Source of the DNA: Anaerobacillus sp. CMMVII
GTDB lineage: Bacteria > Bacillota > Bacilli > Bacillales > Anaerobacillaceae
Reading direction: 5' to 3'
Assembly: GCF_025377685.1 (NCBI RefSeq)
Contig: NZ_JACEHK010000002.1
Location: 434,001 to 498,000, forward strand
Length of the DNA stretch: 64,000 nucleotides
Shown one piece after another: positions 48,187-58,988 of the stretch. Numbering within the stretch: position 1 is the first letter of the stretch; every line of letters starts with the position of its first letter. The translations under genes and the position numbers were made by a program. The notes below the pieces were generated by a model, which saw nothing but the letters and a program-made list of their open reading frames with translations, made no database searches and was not told the origin of the DNA.

Positions 48187-49286
48187 AATATATAATTACG
48201 CAAATCTCGAAAAACGTGTGCATTATGCAATGTTTGGATAAAGACCAGGAGAACCGGTCCAATGATTAACCCTAAAAAACCAAAAAGCTTGTACCCAATA
48301 AATAACGAAACTAAAGTAGCTAAAGGATCAACGCCGATACTAGAGGAGAGAATTTTGGGCTCCATGATCTGCCGTTGGATAACAACCACCCCATAAAGAA
48401 CAGATAATCCAATGGTCAATGGTAATTGTCCTGAAAAAAAACTATAAAAAATCCAAGGGAGAAATATTAATCCTGTTCCTAAATAGGGGAGCAGGTCAAC
48501 GACCGCAATAATAAGAGCAATTGTTATAGGGTATTCAACTTTTAAAACGAGTAAGCCAATCAACACGATACAACAAGTAATGGAGATCAAAGTTAGTTGG
48601 GCAAACAGAAATCCAAAGAACGCTTTCTTTAAACTAATCATCACATCTTTTGTTCTATCAACGATAACATCCGGAATCCATTTTCTAAAAATAAAAACAA
48701 GTTTATACCAATCTTTACTAATGAAAAACGTTGCCAATAAAGAAAAAATGATTACAGATGCTAAATTAGGTAATCCTAACAGAAAGTCAGAAATACCAGT
48801 TAATAAGGATTGAATAGTTAAACTAGCGGTAGATGTAATCTGTACAGTAATTGTTTCAATATATGCTAGGATTGTTGCTTGATGATCACTCTCTAAGGAA
48901 TAGAATAAAGTAGAAATCTGTTCATAAATAGGAATGATTCTACTAGTGAACATATCCTGAAAACTATAGATCAGTGTTTGAAAATGGAATGGGACAGATT
49001 GTGATAAGTAATTTGTTCCCATGATAATTTCTGATAGCAAAAAAGTTATTGAAGCAATGGTAGTTGCAAGTAAGCAAACAAGGACGATTGTAACAGAGAG
49101 CCATCTAGTTATCCTTGCTTTTTCTTGAAGAAAATTAACAAGAGGATTTAAGAAAAAGGCCAAAATAAGTCCGAATATAAAAGGATATGCTATCTTAAAT
49201 GCAAAAAATATAGTTAAGAAAATACCGACTATGATTACTAGAACGAAAATGAGTTTCAGTAGAATTTGAAAGTAGTTTGAATTCAA
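48174..49286 (-). CDS. ytvI: sporulation integral membrane protein YtvI (AI-2E family)
   Basis: A 370 aa protein with seven to eight membrane helices in the AI-2E/TqsA-type arrangement: two N-terminal helices, a central soluble loop (residues about 70-150), then four to five helices ending LGLIIGPVLLVFIQTLHNAH. Family members export small molecules or ions; YtvI is linked to sporulation in B. subtilis. TTG start with AAGGGGGTAG upstream. It converges with fxsA. Confidence 0.86.
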   Translation of the reverse strand: MNSNYFQILLKLIFVLVIIVGIFLTIFFAFKIAYPFIFGLILAFFLNPLVNFLQEKARITRWLSVTIVLVCLLATTIASITFLLSEIIMGTNYLSQSVPFHFQTLIYSFQDMFTSRIIPIYEQISTLFYSLESDHQATILAYIETITVQITSTASLTIQSLLTGISDFLLGLPNLASVIIFSLLATFFISKDWYKLVFIFRKWIPDVIVDRTKDVMISLKKAFFGFLFAQLTLISITCCIVLIGLLVLKVEYPITIALIIAVVDLLPYLGTGLIFLPWIFYSFFSGQLPLTIGLSVLYGVVVIQRQIMEPKILSSSIGVDPLATLVSLFIGYKLFGFLGLIIGPVLLVFIQTLHNAHVFRDLRNYILKKG

Positions 49287-49347
49287 CAGGTTTCTACCCC
49301 CTTTCTATAAATTTCTATTACCGTATATATATGGCTTGTATACATAA

Positions 49348-49370
49348 TTTAGAATGTAGAATTTGGGCTT
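49348..49370 (+). repeat. family 2 half-arm fragment
   Basis: AATTTAGAATGTAGAATTTG resembles the left arm of the diverged copy near 36400. No complementary right arm follows. Confidence 0.35.
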
Positions 49371-49537
49371 TAAAAAGCGATTATTTTTTAAGAAGAAACT
49401 AGTTAAAAGCGATAAAATATAATATTTGAAAAACTTTATTCGGAATTTGGACACAAAATAGTCTTGAATCTTGGCGAAAGATTTATTTCTATGTTAAGAT
49501 AAAAATGGTTAGGCCTACCAAGGAAGGATGCATACTT

Positions 49538-50011
49538 TTGATTTCACAAGCAACAACTTTTATGCTAATTCTATTAGTCATTGGTATTATTGCAAAAAAT
49601 CAATCATTAATGATTGCTGTTGTTTTTTTATTACTTGTAAAATTGATTGGTTTTGGTGACAAAGCTTTCCCTCTCATACAGCAAAAGGGGATACAAGCGG
49701 GTGTTACAATAATTACTATTGCGGTACTTGTACCGATTATTACTGGTCAAATAGGTTTTAAGGAACTCTTTGATTCAATGAAATCTATGTATGCTTGGAT
49801 TGCATTAGGTGCAGGAATATTTGTTGCTGTTATAGCTGCAAGTGGGATTGAATTATTGCAAACAGATCCCCATATAACCGCAGCCCTAGTACTCGGAACG
49901 ATTTTAGCAGTTGCACTTTTTAACGGTGTTGCAGTTGGTCCGTTAATAGGGGCGGGGATTGCCTATTTGGCAATGAGGGTTGTAAACTTTTTTAGTTCGA
50001 TTGGTCCTTAG
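49538..50011 (+). CDS. ytwI: DUF441 membrane protein YtwI
   Basis: A 157 aa protein with four or more membrane helices (ATTFMLILLVIGIIAKNQSL at the start, GVTIITIAVLVPIITGQIGF in the middle). The GIIAKNQSLMIAVVFLLL stretch is typical of the family. TTG 49538 is preferred: GGAAGGA lies 9 bases upstream and the N-terminus then matches other members; the ATG at 49505 has no SD. Function unknown. It lies before citZ as in B. subtilis. Confidence 0.83.
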   Translation: MISQATTFMLILLVIGIIAKNQSLMIAVVFLLLVKLIGFGDKAFPLIQQKGIQAGVTIITIAVLVPIITGQIGFKELFDSMKSMYAWIALGAGIFVAVIAASGIELLQTDPHITAALVLGTILAVALFNGVAVGPLIGAGIAYLAMRVVNFFSSIGP

Positions 50012-50020
50012 GACTAGTCT

Positions 50021-50038
50021 TCGTGAAAGTTTTCACAA
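50021..50038 (-). promoter_or_regulatory. Rex-like operator upstream of citZ
   Basis: Reads TTGTGAAAACTTTCACGA on the minus strand, one mismatch from the Rex consensus TTGTGAAnnnnTTCACAA. It is 36 bp before the citZ -35. Redox (NADH) control of the TCA genes is an inference. Confidence 0.5.
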
Positions 50039-50074
50039 GAATTAAAATAGTCGGAATTTATTTTAAAATTAAAG

Positions 50075-50103
50075 TTCACAAAACTGTGAAAAATGTTTAT
50101 AAT
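50075..50103 (+). promoter_or_regulatory. sigma-A promoter of citZ
   Basis: TTCACA (50075-50080), 17 bp, TATAAT (50098-50103). The -35 is part of a dyad TTCACAaaacTGTGAA. The start codon is about 280 nt downstream, giving a long leader that includes CATTACTTTAATAATG flanked by AAAAAGCC and GGCGTTTTT (50164-50211). Confidence 0.65.
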
Positions 50104-50389
50104 TAAATTTGTAAGAAAACTCTTTTTGTACATAAAGTGATCTTCCCAAAAAAGAGGATATTCAAAAAGCCCTAAATTCATTACTTTAATAATGCTGGCG
50201 TTTTTGGAACAATATGTTCAATAAGGAACAAAATAATATTTTACTATAGAACATTAAACCTATTGAATGAGAGATTAGTAGATTTAAAATCGTCGGCAAC
50301 ACTGCTTTAGGACTTTTTGGAAGGCTGTCTTTGTTTCACACGTGTAAGTAACGTACATTCTATTCTATTCGTAAAGGAGAGGTTGAGAA

Positions 50390-51505
50390 ATGAGTACAAC
50401 TCGTGGTCTTGAAGGTGTTGTTGCAACAACGTCGAGCGTAAGCTCAATTATTGATGGGGTTTTAACGTACCATGGTTTTGATATTGATGATTTAGCAAAT
50501 AATGCAAGCTTTGAGGAAGTAATTTTCCTTCTATGGAACGGTCGTCTTCCTAAGGAAGAGGAATTAGTTCAACTAACAGAGGAATTAGCTAGTTATGCAG
50601 AAGTTCCACAGGGTGTTATTGACCAAATGAAGATGTATCCAAATGAAGAGGTTCATCCAATGGCAGCATTACGAACAGCCATTTCAATCTTGGGATTGTA
50701 CGATACAGAAGCAGATGATCAATCTGAGGAAGCAAATAGAAGAAAAGCCCTAAAGCTGCAAGCGCAAGTGCAAACTGTCGTGACAGCGTTTTCACGTATT
50801 CGTGAAGGCAAAGAACCTGTAGCGCCTCGTAAAGATTTAGGTTTTGCTGCAAACTTCCTATACATGCTTACTGGAGAAGAGCCAGATGCAATCGCTGTAA
50901 ATGCTTTTAATAAAGCATTGGTCCTTCATGCCGATCATGAGTTAAACGCTTCAACATTCACAGCTCGTGTATGTGTTGCGACATTATCTGATATGTACTC
51001 TGGTGTTACTGCTGCAATTGGTGCTTTAAAAGGACCTTTACATGGCGGAGCAAACGAAAGAGTAATGGCAATGTTAATGGAGATAGAAGATGTTGACAAC
51101 GTAGAACCATATATCATGAATGCATTAAATAATAAGGTGAAAATCATGGGCTTCGGTCACCGTGTGTACAAAGATGGTGATCCTCGTGCTAAGCATTTAA
51201 AGGAAATGTCAAAACAGTTGACAGCGATTACTGGGGAAACGAAATGGTATGAAATGTCTATTAAAATTGATGAAATTGTAACTCGTGAAAAAGGTTTATT
51301 ACCAAATGTAGATTTCTACTCAGCTAGTGTATATCATAGCTTAGGAATTAAGCATGATTTGTTCACACCAATCTTTGCGATTAGTAGAATGTCAGGCTGG
51401 ATTGCACACATTTTAGAACAATTTAGTAATAATCGATTAATTCGTCCTCGCGCAGAGTACATTGGTCCTGACAAGCAAGTTTACATTCCAATCGACCAAC
51501 GTTAA
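50390..51505 (+). CDS. citZ: citrate synthase
   Basis: Condenses oxaloacetate and acetyl-CoA. 371 aa, the short Gram-positive type. Signatures: N-terminal STTRGLEGVVATTSSVSSI, catalytic His in LHADHELNASTFTARV, GPLHGGANERVM and GFGHRVYKDGDPR. AAAGGAGAGG precedes the ATG. First of the citZ-icd-mdh set, each with its own gap. Confidence 0.97.
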   Translation: MSTTRGLEGVVATTSSVSSIIDGVLTYHGFDIDDLANNASFEEVIFLLWNGRLPKEEELVQLTEELASYAEVPQGVIDQMKMYPNEEVHPMAALRTAISILGLYDTEADDQSEEANRRKALKLQAQVQTVVTAFSRIREGKEPVAPRKDLGFAANFLYMLTGEEPDAIAVNAFNKALVLHADHELNASTFTARVCVATLSDMYSGVTAAIGALKGPLHGGANERVMAMLMEIEDVDNVEPYIMNALNNKVKIMGFGHRVYKDGDPRAKHLKEMSKQLTAITGETKWYEMSIKIDEIVTREKGLLPNVDFYSASVYHSLGIKHDLFTPIFAISRMSGWIAHILEQFSNNRLIRPRAEYIGPDKQVYIPIDQR

Positions 51506-51596
51506 TTAAGTGTGTTCGGGAGTTCAGTCAATCTTTCATATAGATACAGAGATTGTACCGAGTGGAAATTTCATACATAAAATTGGAGGGGGACTC

Positions 51597-51665
51597 TTGT
51601 TGTACCACCAATCCTTGAAATTTTCATATCTCCCATTACATAATAATTCTAGAAAAAAGAACTAG
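51597..51665 (+). CDS. possible 22-residue leader peptide before icd
   Basis: GGAGGGGG (51585-51592) sits 5 bases before TTG TTG TAC CAC. The frame is 22 codons, M-L-Y-H-Q-S-L-K-F-S then a basic end, and stops at 51663-51665, touching the icd SD. It could be a coupling peptide or a chance frame. Confidence 0.3.
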   Translation: MLYHQSLKFSYLPLHNNSRKKN

Positions 51666-51680
51666 TAGGAGGTAATAGTA

Positions 51681-52952
51681 ATGGCAAATGGCGAAAGAAT
51701 TACTGTACAAGATGGGGTTTTAAATGTTCCTAATAATCCGGTAATCCCTTTTATTGAGGGGGATGGTATCGGTCCTGATATTTGGGCTGCTGCTTCTCGA
51801 GTATTGGATGCTGCTGTTGAGAAAGCATACAATGGTGAAAAGAAAATTGTTTGGAAAGAAATCCTAGCAGGTGAAAAAGCTTTTGAACAAACAGGAAACT
51901 GGTTACCAGAAGAAACACTTGATGCTGTTCGTGAATATATCATCGCAATCAAAGGTCCTTTAACAACTCCTATTGGTGGGGGGTTCCGTTCCCTTAACGT
52001 TGCTCTTCGTCAAGAATTAGATTTATATACTTGCTTACGTCCTGTTCGTTATTTCAATGGTGTTCCTTCTCCAGTTAAGCGCCCTGAAGACACAGATATG
52101 GTAATTTTCCGTGAAAACACTGAAGATATCTATGCTGGAATTGAGTGGCAAAAAGGTTCTCCAGAAGTTCAAAAAGTAATCGAATTTTTGCAGAATGAAA
52201 TGGGAGTTAAAAACATCCGTTTCCCTGAAACTTCTGGTATTGGGATTAAACCAGTATCTGAAGAAGGAACTCAACGTTTAGTACGTGGAGCAATTGAGTA
52301 TGCGATTAAACATGGTCGTAAGAGTGTTACTCTAGTTCATAAAGGAAATATCATGAAGTTCACAGAAGGAGCTTTCAAAAACTGGGGTTATGAGTTAGCT
52401 GAAAAAGAGTACGGTGATAAAGTCTTCACTTGGGCTCAGTATGATGAAATTGTTGAAAAAGAAGGTCAACAAGCAGCTAACCAAGCACAGGCAGAAGCTG
52501 AAGCAGAAGGTAAAATTATCGTTAAAGATACAATTGCTGATATTTTCCTACAACAAATCTTAACTCGCCCGAGAGAGTTTGATGTAGTTGCTACAATGAA
52601 CCTTAACGGGGATTACATTTCTGATGCTCTTGCTGCACAAGTTGGTGGAATTGGAATTGCTCCTGGTGCAAACATTAATTATGAAACAGGGCATGCGATC
52701 TTTGAAGCTACACATGGTACTGCTCCAAAATATGCTGGCTTAGATAAAGTTAATCCTTCATCAGTCCTATTATCTGGAGAATTAATGCTTCGTCACTTAG
52801 GATGGAATGAAGCCGCTGATTTAGTAATGGCTGCTATGGATTCGACTATTGCCTCAAAGGTAGTAACATATGATTTCGCTCGTTTAATGGAAGGTGCAAC
52901 TGAAGTAAAATGCTCTGAATTTGCTGATGCACTAATCAATAACATGAACTAA
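51681..52952 (+). CDS. icd: isocitrate dehydrogenase (NADP)
   Basis: Oxidative decarboxylation of isocitrate to 2-oxoglutarate. 423 aa. [14 protein letters not shown], the substrate site [23 protein letters not shown] (with the Ser that is phosphorylated in E. coli), and [25 protein letters not shown] precedes the ATG. Between citZ and mdh as in B. subtilis. Confidence 0.97.
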   Translation: MANGERITVQDGVLNVPNNPVIPFIEGDGIGPDIWAAASRVLDAAVEKAYNGEKKIVWKEILAGEKAFEQTGNWLPEETLDAVREYIIAIKGPLTTPIGGGFRSLNVALRQELDLYTCLRPVRYFNGVPSPVKRPEDTDMVIFRENTEDIYAGIEWQKGSPEVQKVIEFLQNEMGVKNIRFPETSGIGIKPVSEEGTQRLVRGAIEYAIKHGRKSVTLVHKGNIMKFTEGAFKNWGYELAEKEYGDKVFTWAQYDEIVEKEGQQAANQAQAEAEAEGKIIVKDTIADIFLQQILTRPREFDVVATMNLNGDYISDALAAQVGGIGIAPGANINYETGHAIFEATHGTAPKYAGLDKVNPSSVLLSGELMLRHLGWNEAADLVMAAMDSTIASKVVTYDFARLMEGATEVKCSEFADALINNMN

Positions 52953-52966
52953 ATAATAGAGAGTTA

Positions 52967-53034
52967 GGTTGACTCATAAAGGATTTAGTTTTTTCTGAGA
53001 AACTAAGGGTTCCTTTATGAGTTACCTTTCTTTT
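52967..53034 (+). terminator. long hairpin after icd
   Basis: ACTCATAAAGGA and TCCTTTATGAGT form the outer stem, TTAGTTT and AAACTAA the inner. TTTCTTTT follows. Likely terminator or attenuator before mdh. Confidence 0.65.
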
Positions 53035-53144
53035 ATTTATTAACTACTATCAGAAGATTATAAATTAAATGTCAGACTGATAAAAGTTTAGAAAGCTACT
53101 AGTATTTGTTACTTGAAACTAATAAAAGTTGGGAGAGAAAACAA

Positions 53145-54064
<920 letters not shown>

Positions 54065-54091
54065 TGACAGTTCTTCAATAGAAACAAATTT

Positions 54092-54122
54092 AGAAATCCG
54101 GTTTTAATTAACCGGATTTCTA
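54092..54122 (+). terminator. terminator after mdh
   Basis: AGAAATCCGGTT pairs perfectly with AACCGGATTTCT. The T run is weak. Confidence 0.7.
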
Positions 54123-54250
54123 CTTATACTAATATGAAAGCGCTTTAAAATCGTATGTGGTTTTTAACTAAACAATTAAGATCATAAGATTTTAGAGAGT
54201 AAGATCTCATGTTTGTTGTTTAATCATATAGAAGAAAGTAGGGTTGCCAT

Positions 54251-54730
54251 TTGTTTAACAAAAAACGTAGATTAGGTAGAAAAATTCATTCTATGAAGGT
54301 TGGGGAAAAACTAGAGCTATCGAAAAAAATTGAGGATAAAGATATCCTATTATATTTAGGTTTAACAGATGATGCTAATCCAATTTTTATCCAACACGAT
54401 TATGCATCACAAACACCATTTCAAAAACCAATCGTACCACAAATAATGATAACAGGAATAATTTCATCCGCGATTTCAAAATACCTTCCTGGTCCTGGGA
54501 GTTCGATAGTAAATCAACATTTAAGCTTCCCTAAACCACTATATCATTATGGAACATTAACATTGCTACTTGAAACAACAGTAGTTAATGAAGATGAACA
54601 TTATATAGAATTAAGAATTGAAGGCAAAGATGAATTTGGATCGATCGTTGTAGAAGGTACGATGGGAATTTGTCCACCACACGAGCTAAAACCGATTGCA
54701 TACAATACCGGTACATTTGAGAATTTTTAG
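54251..54730 (+). CDS. MaoC-like hotdog-fold protein
   Basis: A 159 aa protein with a MaoC/R-hydratase style segment: FTSAxA-like region TDDANPIFIQHDYA, then PFQKPIVPQIMITGIISSAI and GPGSSIVNQHLSFPKPLYHY. Such proteins act as enoyl-CoA hydratases. The catalytic Asp-x-x-x-x-His is represented by DDANPIFIQH. TTG 54251 follows a weak GTAGGG. Between mdh and phoP it has no assigned partner. Confidence 0.65.
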   Translation: MFNKKRRLGRKIHSMKVGEKLELSKKIEDKDILLYLGLTDDANPIFIQHDYASQTPFQKPIVPQIMITGIISSAISKYLPGPGSSIVNQHLSFPKPLYHYGTLTLLLETTVVNEDEHYIELRIEGKDEFGSIVVEGTMGICPPHELKPIAYNTGTFENF

Positions 54731-54864
54731 TTTCAATTTTTTCTAGAAAGTTTGATTAGTTCTAATATTGGTTCAATCCGTTACGTTAACTCTATTTAAA
54801 TGGTTGTTTATATATGTTATTTTTAGCAGCTTTGCCATTCACGATGCGGCAAGCTTAAGAGTAT

Positions 54865-54908
54865 AAAAGAGCCTTTGAGACAAATGAAATTGTCTCAAAG
54901 GCTCTTTT
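54865..54908 (+). terminator. strong hairpin terminator related to family 1 interior
   Basis: AAAAGAGCCTTTGAGACAA pairs perfectly with TTGTCTCAAAGGCTCTTTT across ATGAAA. The GAGACAAATGAAATTGTCTC part resembles the inner hairpin after argH and in copies D and E. Confidence 0.85.
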
Positions 54909-54996
54909 ATTCTTAGTTTCTTTTTCATGAACAATTTGCCTTTATGATAATAATTACTTATAAATCCGTTCCCTAAGTACTCAATGTAAACGAAAC

Positions 54997-55019
54997 TTTA
55001 CAATATATTTACATTAACA
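54997..55019 (+). promoter_or_regulatory. PHO box repeats upstream of phoP
   Basis: TTTACA at 54997-55002 and again at 55008-55013 (11 bp apart, the PhoP spacing), then TTAACA at 55014-55019. Directly upstream of the -35, consistent with PhoP autoregulation. Confidence 0.6.
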
Positions 55020-55022
55020 GTT

Positions 55023-55051
55023 TTGAATAAAATATGAAAAGGTAGTACTAT
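55023..55051 (+). promoter_or_regulatory. phoP promoter
   Basis: TTGAAT (55023-55028), 17 bp, TACTAT (55046-55051). Confidence 0.55.
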
Positions 55052-55117
55052 TAAAGCAACTAAACTTTAGCAGATGAAAACAAATGCATTACCAATGTAC
55101 ATTTGGAGGTAAAGACA

Positions 55118-55849
55118 ATGGGTCAAAAACTATTAGTTGTCGACGATGAAGAATCGATTGTTACGCTGTTACAATTTAATTTAGAAAAAGCTGGTTATGA
55201 AGTTGAAACAGCAATGGATGGAAAAACAGCTTATGATAAAGCAAAAGAATTAACGTTCGATCTTATCATTTTAGATTTAATGATACCTGAAATGGATGGT
55301 TTAGAAGTTTGCAAACAGTTGAGGCAAAACAAAATTAGCACTCCAATTTTAATGCTTACAGCTAAAGACGATGAATTTGATAAAGTGTTAGGACTTGAAC
55401 TAGGGGCGGACGATTATATGACTAAACCATTTAGTCCAAGAGAGGTTGTAGCAAGAATTCGAGCAATTCTTCGTCGTGTTGGCCCAACCATCGAAGAAAA
55501 ACCAGTAGAGATAAAGACAGAAACATCTTTAAAAATTGGGGAAGTAGACATTTTACCAGAAAACTATGAAGTACTTTATAAAGGAAATCAACTTGAATTA
55601 ACCCCAAAAGAATTTGAACTATTGTTGTACTTAGCAACGAATAAAGGTCGAGTCTTAACCAGAGACCAACTTCTAAACGCTGTTTGGAATTATGAATTTG
55701 TTGGAGATACACGAATTGTAGACGTACATATAAGTCATCTAAGGGAAAAAATAGAACCAAATACGAAAAAACCGATTTATATAAAGACGATACGTGGGTT
55801 AGGTTACAAATTGGAGGAGCCAGTGTTCCATGAGCAAATACCGGATTAG
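55118..55849 (+). CDS. phoP: response regulator PhoP
   Basis: A 243 aa OmpR-type regulator. Receiver: acidic pocket VVDDEES, phosphoacceptor in LIILDLMIPEMDG, Thr in MLTAKDD, Lys in YMTKPFSPREVVAR. C-terminal winged helix with LELTPKEFELLLYLATNKGR and VDVHISHLREKIE. Name by synteny (mdh-phoPR-polA) and PHO boxes upstream. ATG 55118 follows GGAGG at 55106. Overlaps phoR by 20 bases. Confidence 0.93.
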   Translation: MGQKLLVVDDEESIVTLLQFNLEKAGYEVETAMDGKTAYDKAKELTFDLIILDLMIPEMDGLEVCKQLRQNKISTPILMLTAKDDEFDKVLGLELGADDYMTKPFSPREVVARIRAILRRVGPTIEEKPVEIKTETSLKIGEVDILPENYEVLYKGNQLELTPKEFELLLYLATNKGRVLTRDQLLNAVWNYEFVGDTRIVDVHISHLREKIEPNTKKPIYIKTIRGLGYKLEEPVFHEQIPD

Positions 55850-57601
55850 ATTAACCCTATCATTATTAATCGCCATTTTTTTCGTGCTTGCTGGCCTAGG
55901 ATTATTGTTGGGCCAGTTGTTTAAAGAATTTTACTTTGAGCAACTTAGTGAAAGAGTCTCAAAAGAAGCAAAAATTGTTGCTATCAGCATCCATGAAACA
56001 GGTATCAACCATCCTGAGCTCTCAGTGATTGTTAAGGAAATGGGTGAACAACTTGCTGCTAGAGTAACGGTCATCTCGGTTTCTGGAGAGGTTGTTGCAG
56101 AAACAAATACTGACCCAGAAAGAATGGAAAATCACCTACTAAGACCTGAGATCATTGAAGTAAGAGAAAAAGGTGAAGGTAGAGCAATTCGTTTTAGTGA
56201 TACCGTTGGTGCAGACCTACTCTTTTATGCAGTTCCCCTGATTGAAAATAATGTATTATCTGGTTATGTACGCCTAGGGCTTCCAATTAACGTGCTAGAT
56301 GAAGTCTATAAAAGAATATGGGCCTTACTTTTGATTAGTTTTTCAATTGCATTTCTTGTCATTATTATCCTTAGTTCTCGGATAACGAATGAGATGGCAA
56401 AGCCAATTGAAGACGCTACTATTGTAGCGAATCAGCTGGCAAAGGGAAATTTTAAAGCGAGAGCTTCTCGTGGGAAAAATGATGAAACTGGGCAACTTAG
56501 TAGATCTTTGAATGTACTTGCCCAAAACCTAGATGAGGTAACAAAAACGTATCAGGCTCAACAAGAACGGTTAGAAACGCTTATTGAAAATATGGGCAGT
56601 GGTTTAATTTTAATCAATTATAAAGGTGAAATTAGTATCGTTAATAAAACTTGTAGACCGATCTTTCAAGGGGAAATAGACGATTGCTTGCATAAGGTTT
56701 ACCATGATGTTATTCCACATAAGCAAATCATAAAAATTGTTCAAGAGATTTTCTTAACAGAAAAAGGACAGAGGAAACATATTGTCTTACCTATCCAATT
56801 GGAAATGCGTCACTTTGATGTCTATGGTGCACCAATTATTAGTAGTGGCGGTAAAGAGCGATTAAAAGGAATTGTTCTTGTTTTCCATGATATTACAGAA
56901 TTGAAACGACTCGAGCAAATGCGGAAAGATTTTGTAGCAAATGTTTCACATGAATTAAAGACACCAGTCACTTCGCTGAAAGGATTTACTGAAACGTTGT
57001 TAGATGGTGCTGCAAAAGATGAAGAAATCTTGTATCGATTTTTAAAGATTATTTGGGAAGAAAGCGAAAGGCTTCAAAGTTTAATTCAAGATCTATTAGA
57101 TCTCTCCAAAATTGAACAAAGTCAATTTCAGTTAAATTGGCAACCTGTTGATTTAAGCATTATGGCAGACGATTGTACTTTGATCTTAAGTAACAAGGCC
57201 GAAGAAAAGAAATATTCATTAGTAAAAATTGTAAAGGGTCTGGAGTCATTGAAGGAGATCCCTTACGTATTAAGCAAATTATGATAAATTTAATCAATAA
57301 TGCGATTATGTATACACCTAAAGGTGGAAATATCGATATTTCAATCTCCGAAAATATTGAAAATGTTATGTTTACAGTGAAAGATACGGGGATTGGGATA
57401 AACAAAGAAGAAATACCAAGAGTATTCGAGCGATTTTATCGAGTCGATCGAGCTAGGAGTCGCAATTCGGGTGGGACTGGATTAGGACTTGCCATTGTAA
57501 AACATTTAGTTGAAGCCCATCACGGTGAAATTAGCGTTGAAAGTGAAGTTGGCAGAGGAACTAACTTTACGATTCGATTTAAAAAGCGGGTTAACATGTA
57601 G
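55830..57601 (+). CDS. phoR: sensor histidine kinase PhoR, frameshifted
   Basis: Phosphate-sensing kinase. Membrane helices at residues about 8-28 and 165-185, extracytoplasmic sensor between, HAMP (about 190-240), PAS (about 245-350), HisKA with phosphoacceptor in [16 protein letters not shown], and HATPase with [15 protein letters not shown] and [16 protein letters not shown]. The frame breaks between 57190 and 57260; adding one G at 57236-57238 would read [17 protein letters not shown] and join both parts (about 590 aa). Probably a sequencing error. The SD GGAGGAG lies inside the end of phoP. Confidence 0.92.
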
Positions 57602-58007
57602 GGTTCGGTTTTAGGTACAATAATTTAATGGGCATCAGAAAAAGTAGAGGGAACTAGTAATTCCTTCTGCTTTTTTAATATCGTTTTCAACCTATAGACC
57701 CTAGAAAAGTATTCCGAACCTAAGCAAGCATTTTAGCTTCCCATTTTTTTATAAGGTTTTTAGCAAAGGTTATTGATATTCGTGAGGAGCCAAGCGAATG
57801 TTTGGCTCCTCACGCTTTTGTTTGAAGATTTTTAGATGGGGTATTATCCAATTTTTAGAAAGTTTAATAAAATGATGTTGTTTCCCTAGGTGCCAGTAGG
57901 CTTTTCAAATTTTCACCGTAAATATTAAAAGTTATGAAACTTTTATTTTACTCTATACGTAAGTATAATTGGTAGTGGAACAAAAAAAATAGAAAGTGGT
58001 GAACAAC
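57602..58007. other. phoR-hflK intergenic region
   Basis: 406 bp without a gene. It holds the phoR terminator and a 13-bp perfect hairpin CGTGAGGAGCCAA/TTGGCTCCTCACG (57781-57814) that resembles the CCAAG..CTTGG part of family 1 copies D and E. Confidence 0.5.
57638..57676 (+). terminator. terminator after phoR
   Basis: AGAAAAAGTAGAGGGAA pairs imperfectly with TTCCTTCTGCTTTTTT, ending in T6. Confidence 0.65.
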
Positions 58008-58988
58008 ATGGTAACAGTGAAGCAAATGATTGTCGGCTTCCTCTCACTCATCGGAATTGCAATTTTAGCGCTGTTTTTAACGACTGGCTGGTATATAGTT
58101 GATGAGTCTGAACAGGCTGCTTTAATTACTTTTGGTAAAGTAGATGAGCACATTACAGAGCCAGGTTTAAAGTTTAAAATGCCTTGGCCAATTCAAAAGG
58201 TCGAAATCTTATCAAGAGGTACGTTTACAACAACAGTAGGTTATGATGAGACCAATGGTCAAGTAGTCGAATACCGTGACGAAGCAAAAATGATCACAGG
58301 TGATGAAAATATCTTACTTGCTGATTTAGTTGTTCAATGGAGAATTACAAACCCAGAGAAGTTCTTATTTAATTCTAATGATCCTGAACAAATTTTATTC
58401 AGTGCAACATCAGCTTCTCTTCGTGGTGTAATTGGAAGTTCAAGGATAGACGATGCCCTAACGGATCAGCGTCCTGCCATTGAGGCTCAAGTTTGGGATT
58501 ACCTTGTTGCATTAATTGAAACCTATGACATTGGGATTTCGGTTATGGACGTAAAGCTCCAAGATGTTGAATTACCAAATGAAGATGTTAGACGTGCTTT
58601 CACAGAAGTTACTGATGCTAGAGAAGAAAGACTAACAAAAATTAATGAAGCTACGAAATATCGTAATCAAAAAATGAATGAAGCAAAAGGTGAGCAAGAT
58701 GCGATTATGTCAAGAGCTGAGGGGACGCGTACTGAGCGTTTAGAAAGAGCTCGTGGGGATGTCGCAAGATTCGATGCTTTATATGCTGAGTATTTAATAA
58801 ATCCAGAAGTTACAAGGTCACGCTTAGTACTCGAAACACTGGAAAAAGTGTTACCGAATACGGAAATATATATTATGGATAGCAGTAGTGATACGGTTAA
58901 GTATTTGCCGATTCGTTCTCTTGAAAGATCTGCGGAAGCAAGTCCACCTGCAACTACGACAAAGCCTAGTGAAGGGAGTGGAAACTAA
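58008..58988 (+). CDS. hflK: HflK, SPFH-domain modulator of FtsH
   Basis: A 326 aa protein: membrane helix at residues about 7-27 (MIVGFLSLIGIAILALFLT), then an SPFH/band-7 domain (YIVDESEQAALITFGKV, GLKFKMPWPIQKV, VVQWRITNPEKFL) and a long charged helix. HflK and HflC form a large membrane cage around the FtsH protease. The stop overlaps the hflC start (TAATG). B. subtilis, as far as I know, lacks hflKC at this place, so this pair is lineage-specific. ATG 58008 uses AAGTGGTGA as SD. Confidence 0.9.
   Translation: MVTVKQMIVGFLSLIGIAILALFLTTGWYIVDESEQAALITFGKVDEHITEPGLKFKMPWPIQKVEILSRGTFTTTVGYDETNGQVVEYRDEAKMITGDENILLADLVVQWRITNPEKFLFNSNDPEQILFSATSASLRGVIGSSRIDDALTDQRPAIEAQVWDYLVALIETYDIGISVMDVKLQDVELPNEDVRRAFTEVTDAREERLTKINEATKYRNQKMNEAKGEQDAIMSRAEGTRTERLERARGDVARFDALYAEYLINPEVTRSRLVLETLEKVLPNTEIYIMDSSSDTVKYLPIRSLERSAEASPPATTTKPSEGSGN

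Larger units (their letters stand above)
54731..55117. other. region before phoP
   Basis: 387 bp without a gene, containing the 54865-54908 terminator, the PHO boxes and the phoP promoter. No ORF is seen. Confidence 0.5.

Noticed and set aside
50021-50038. cre (CcpA) site at the same place
   Set aside because: The dyad centre lacks the CG and the spacing expected of cre; it fits the Rex pattern better.
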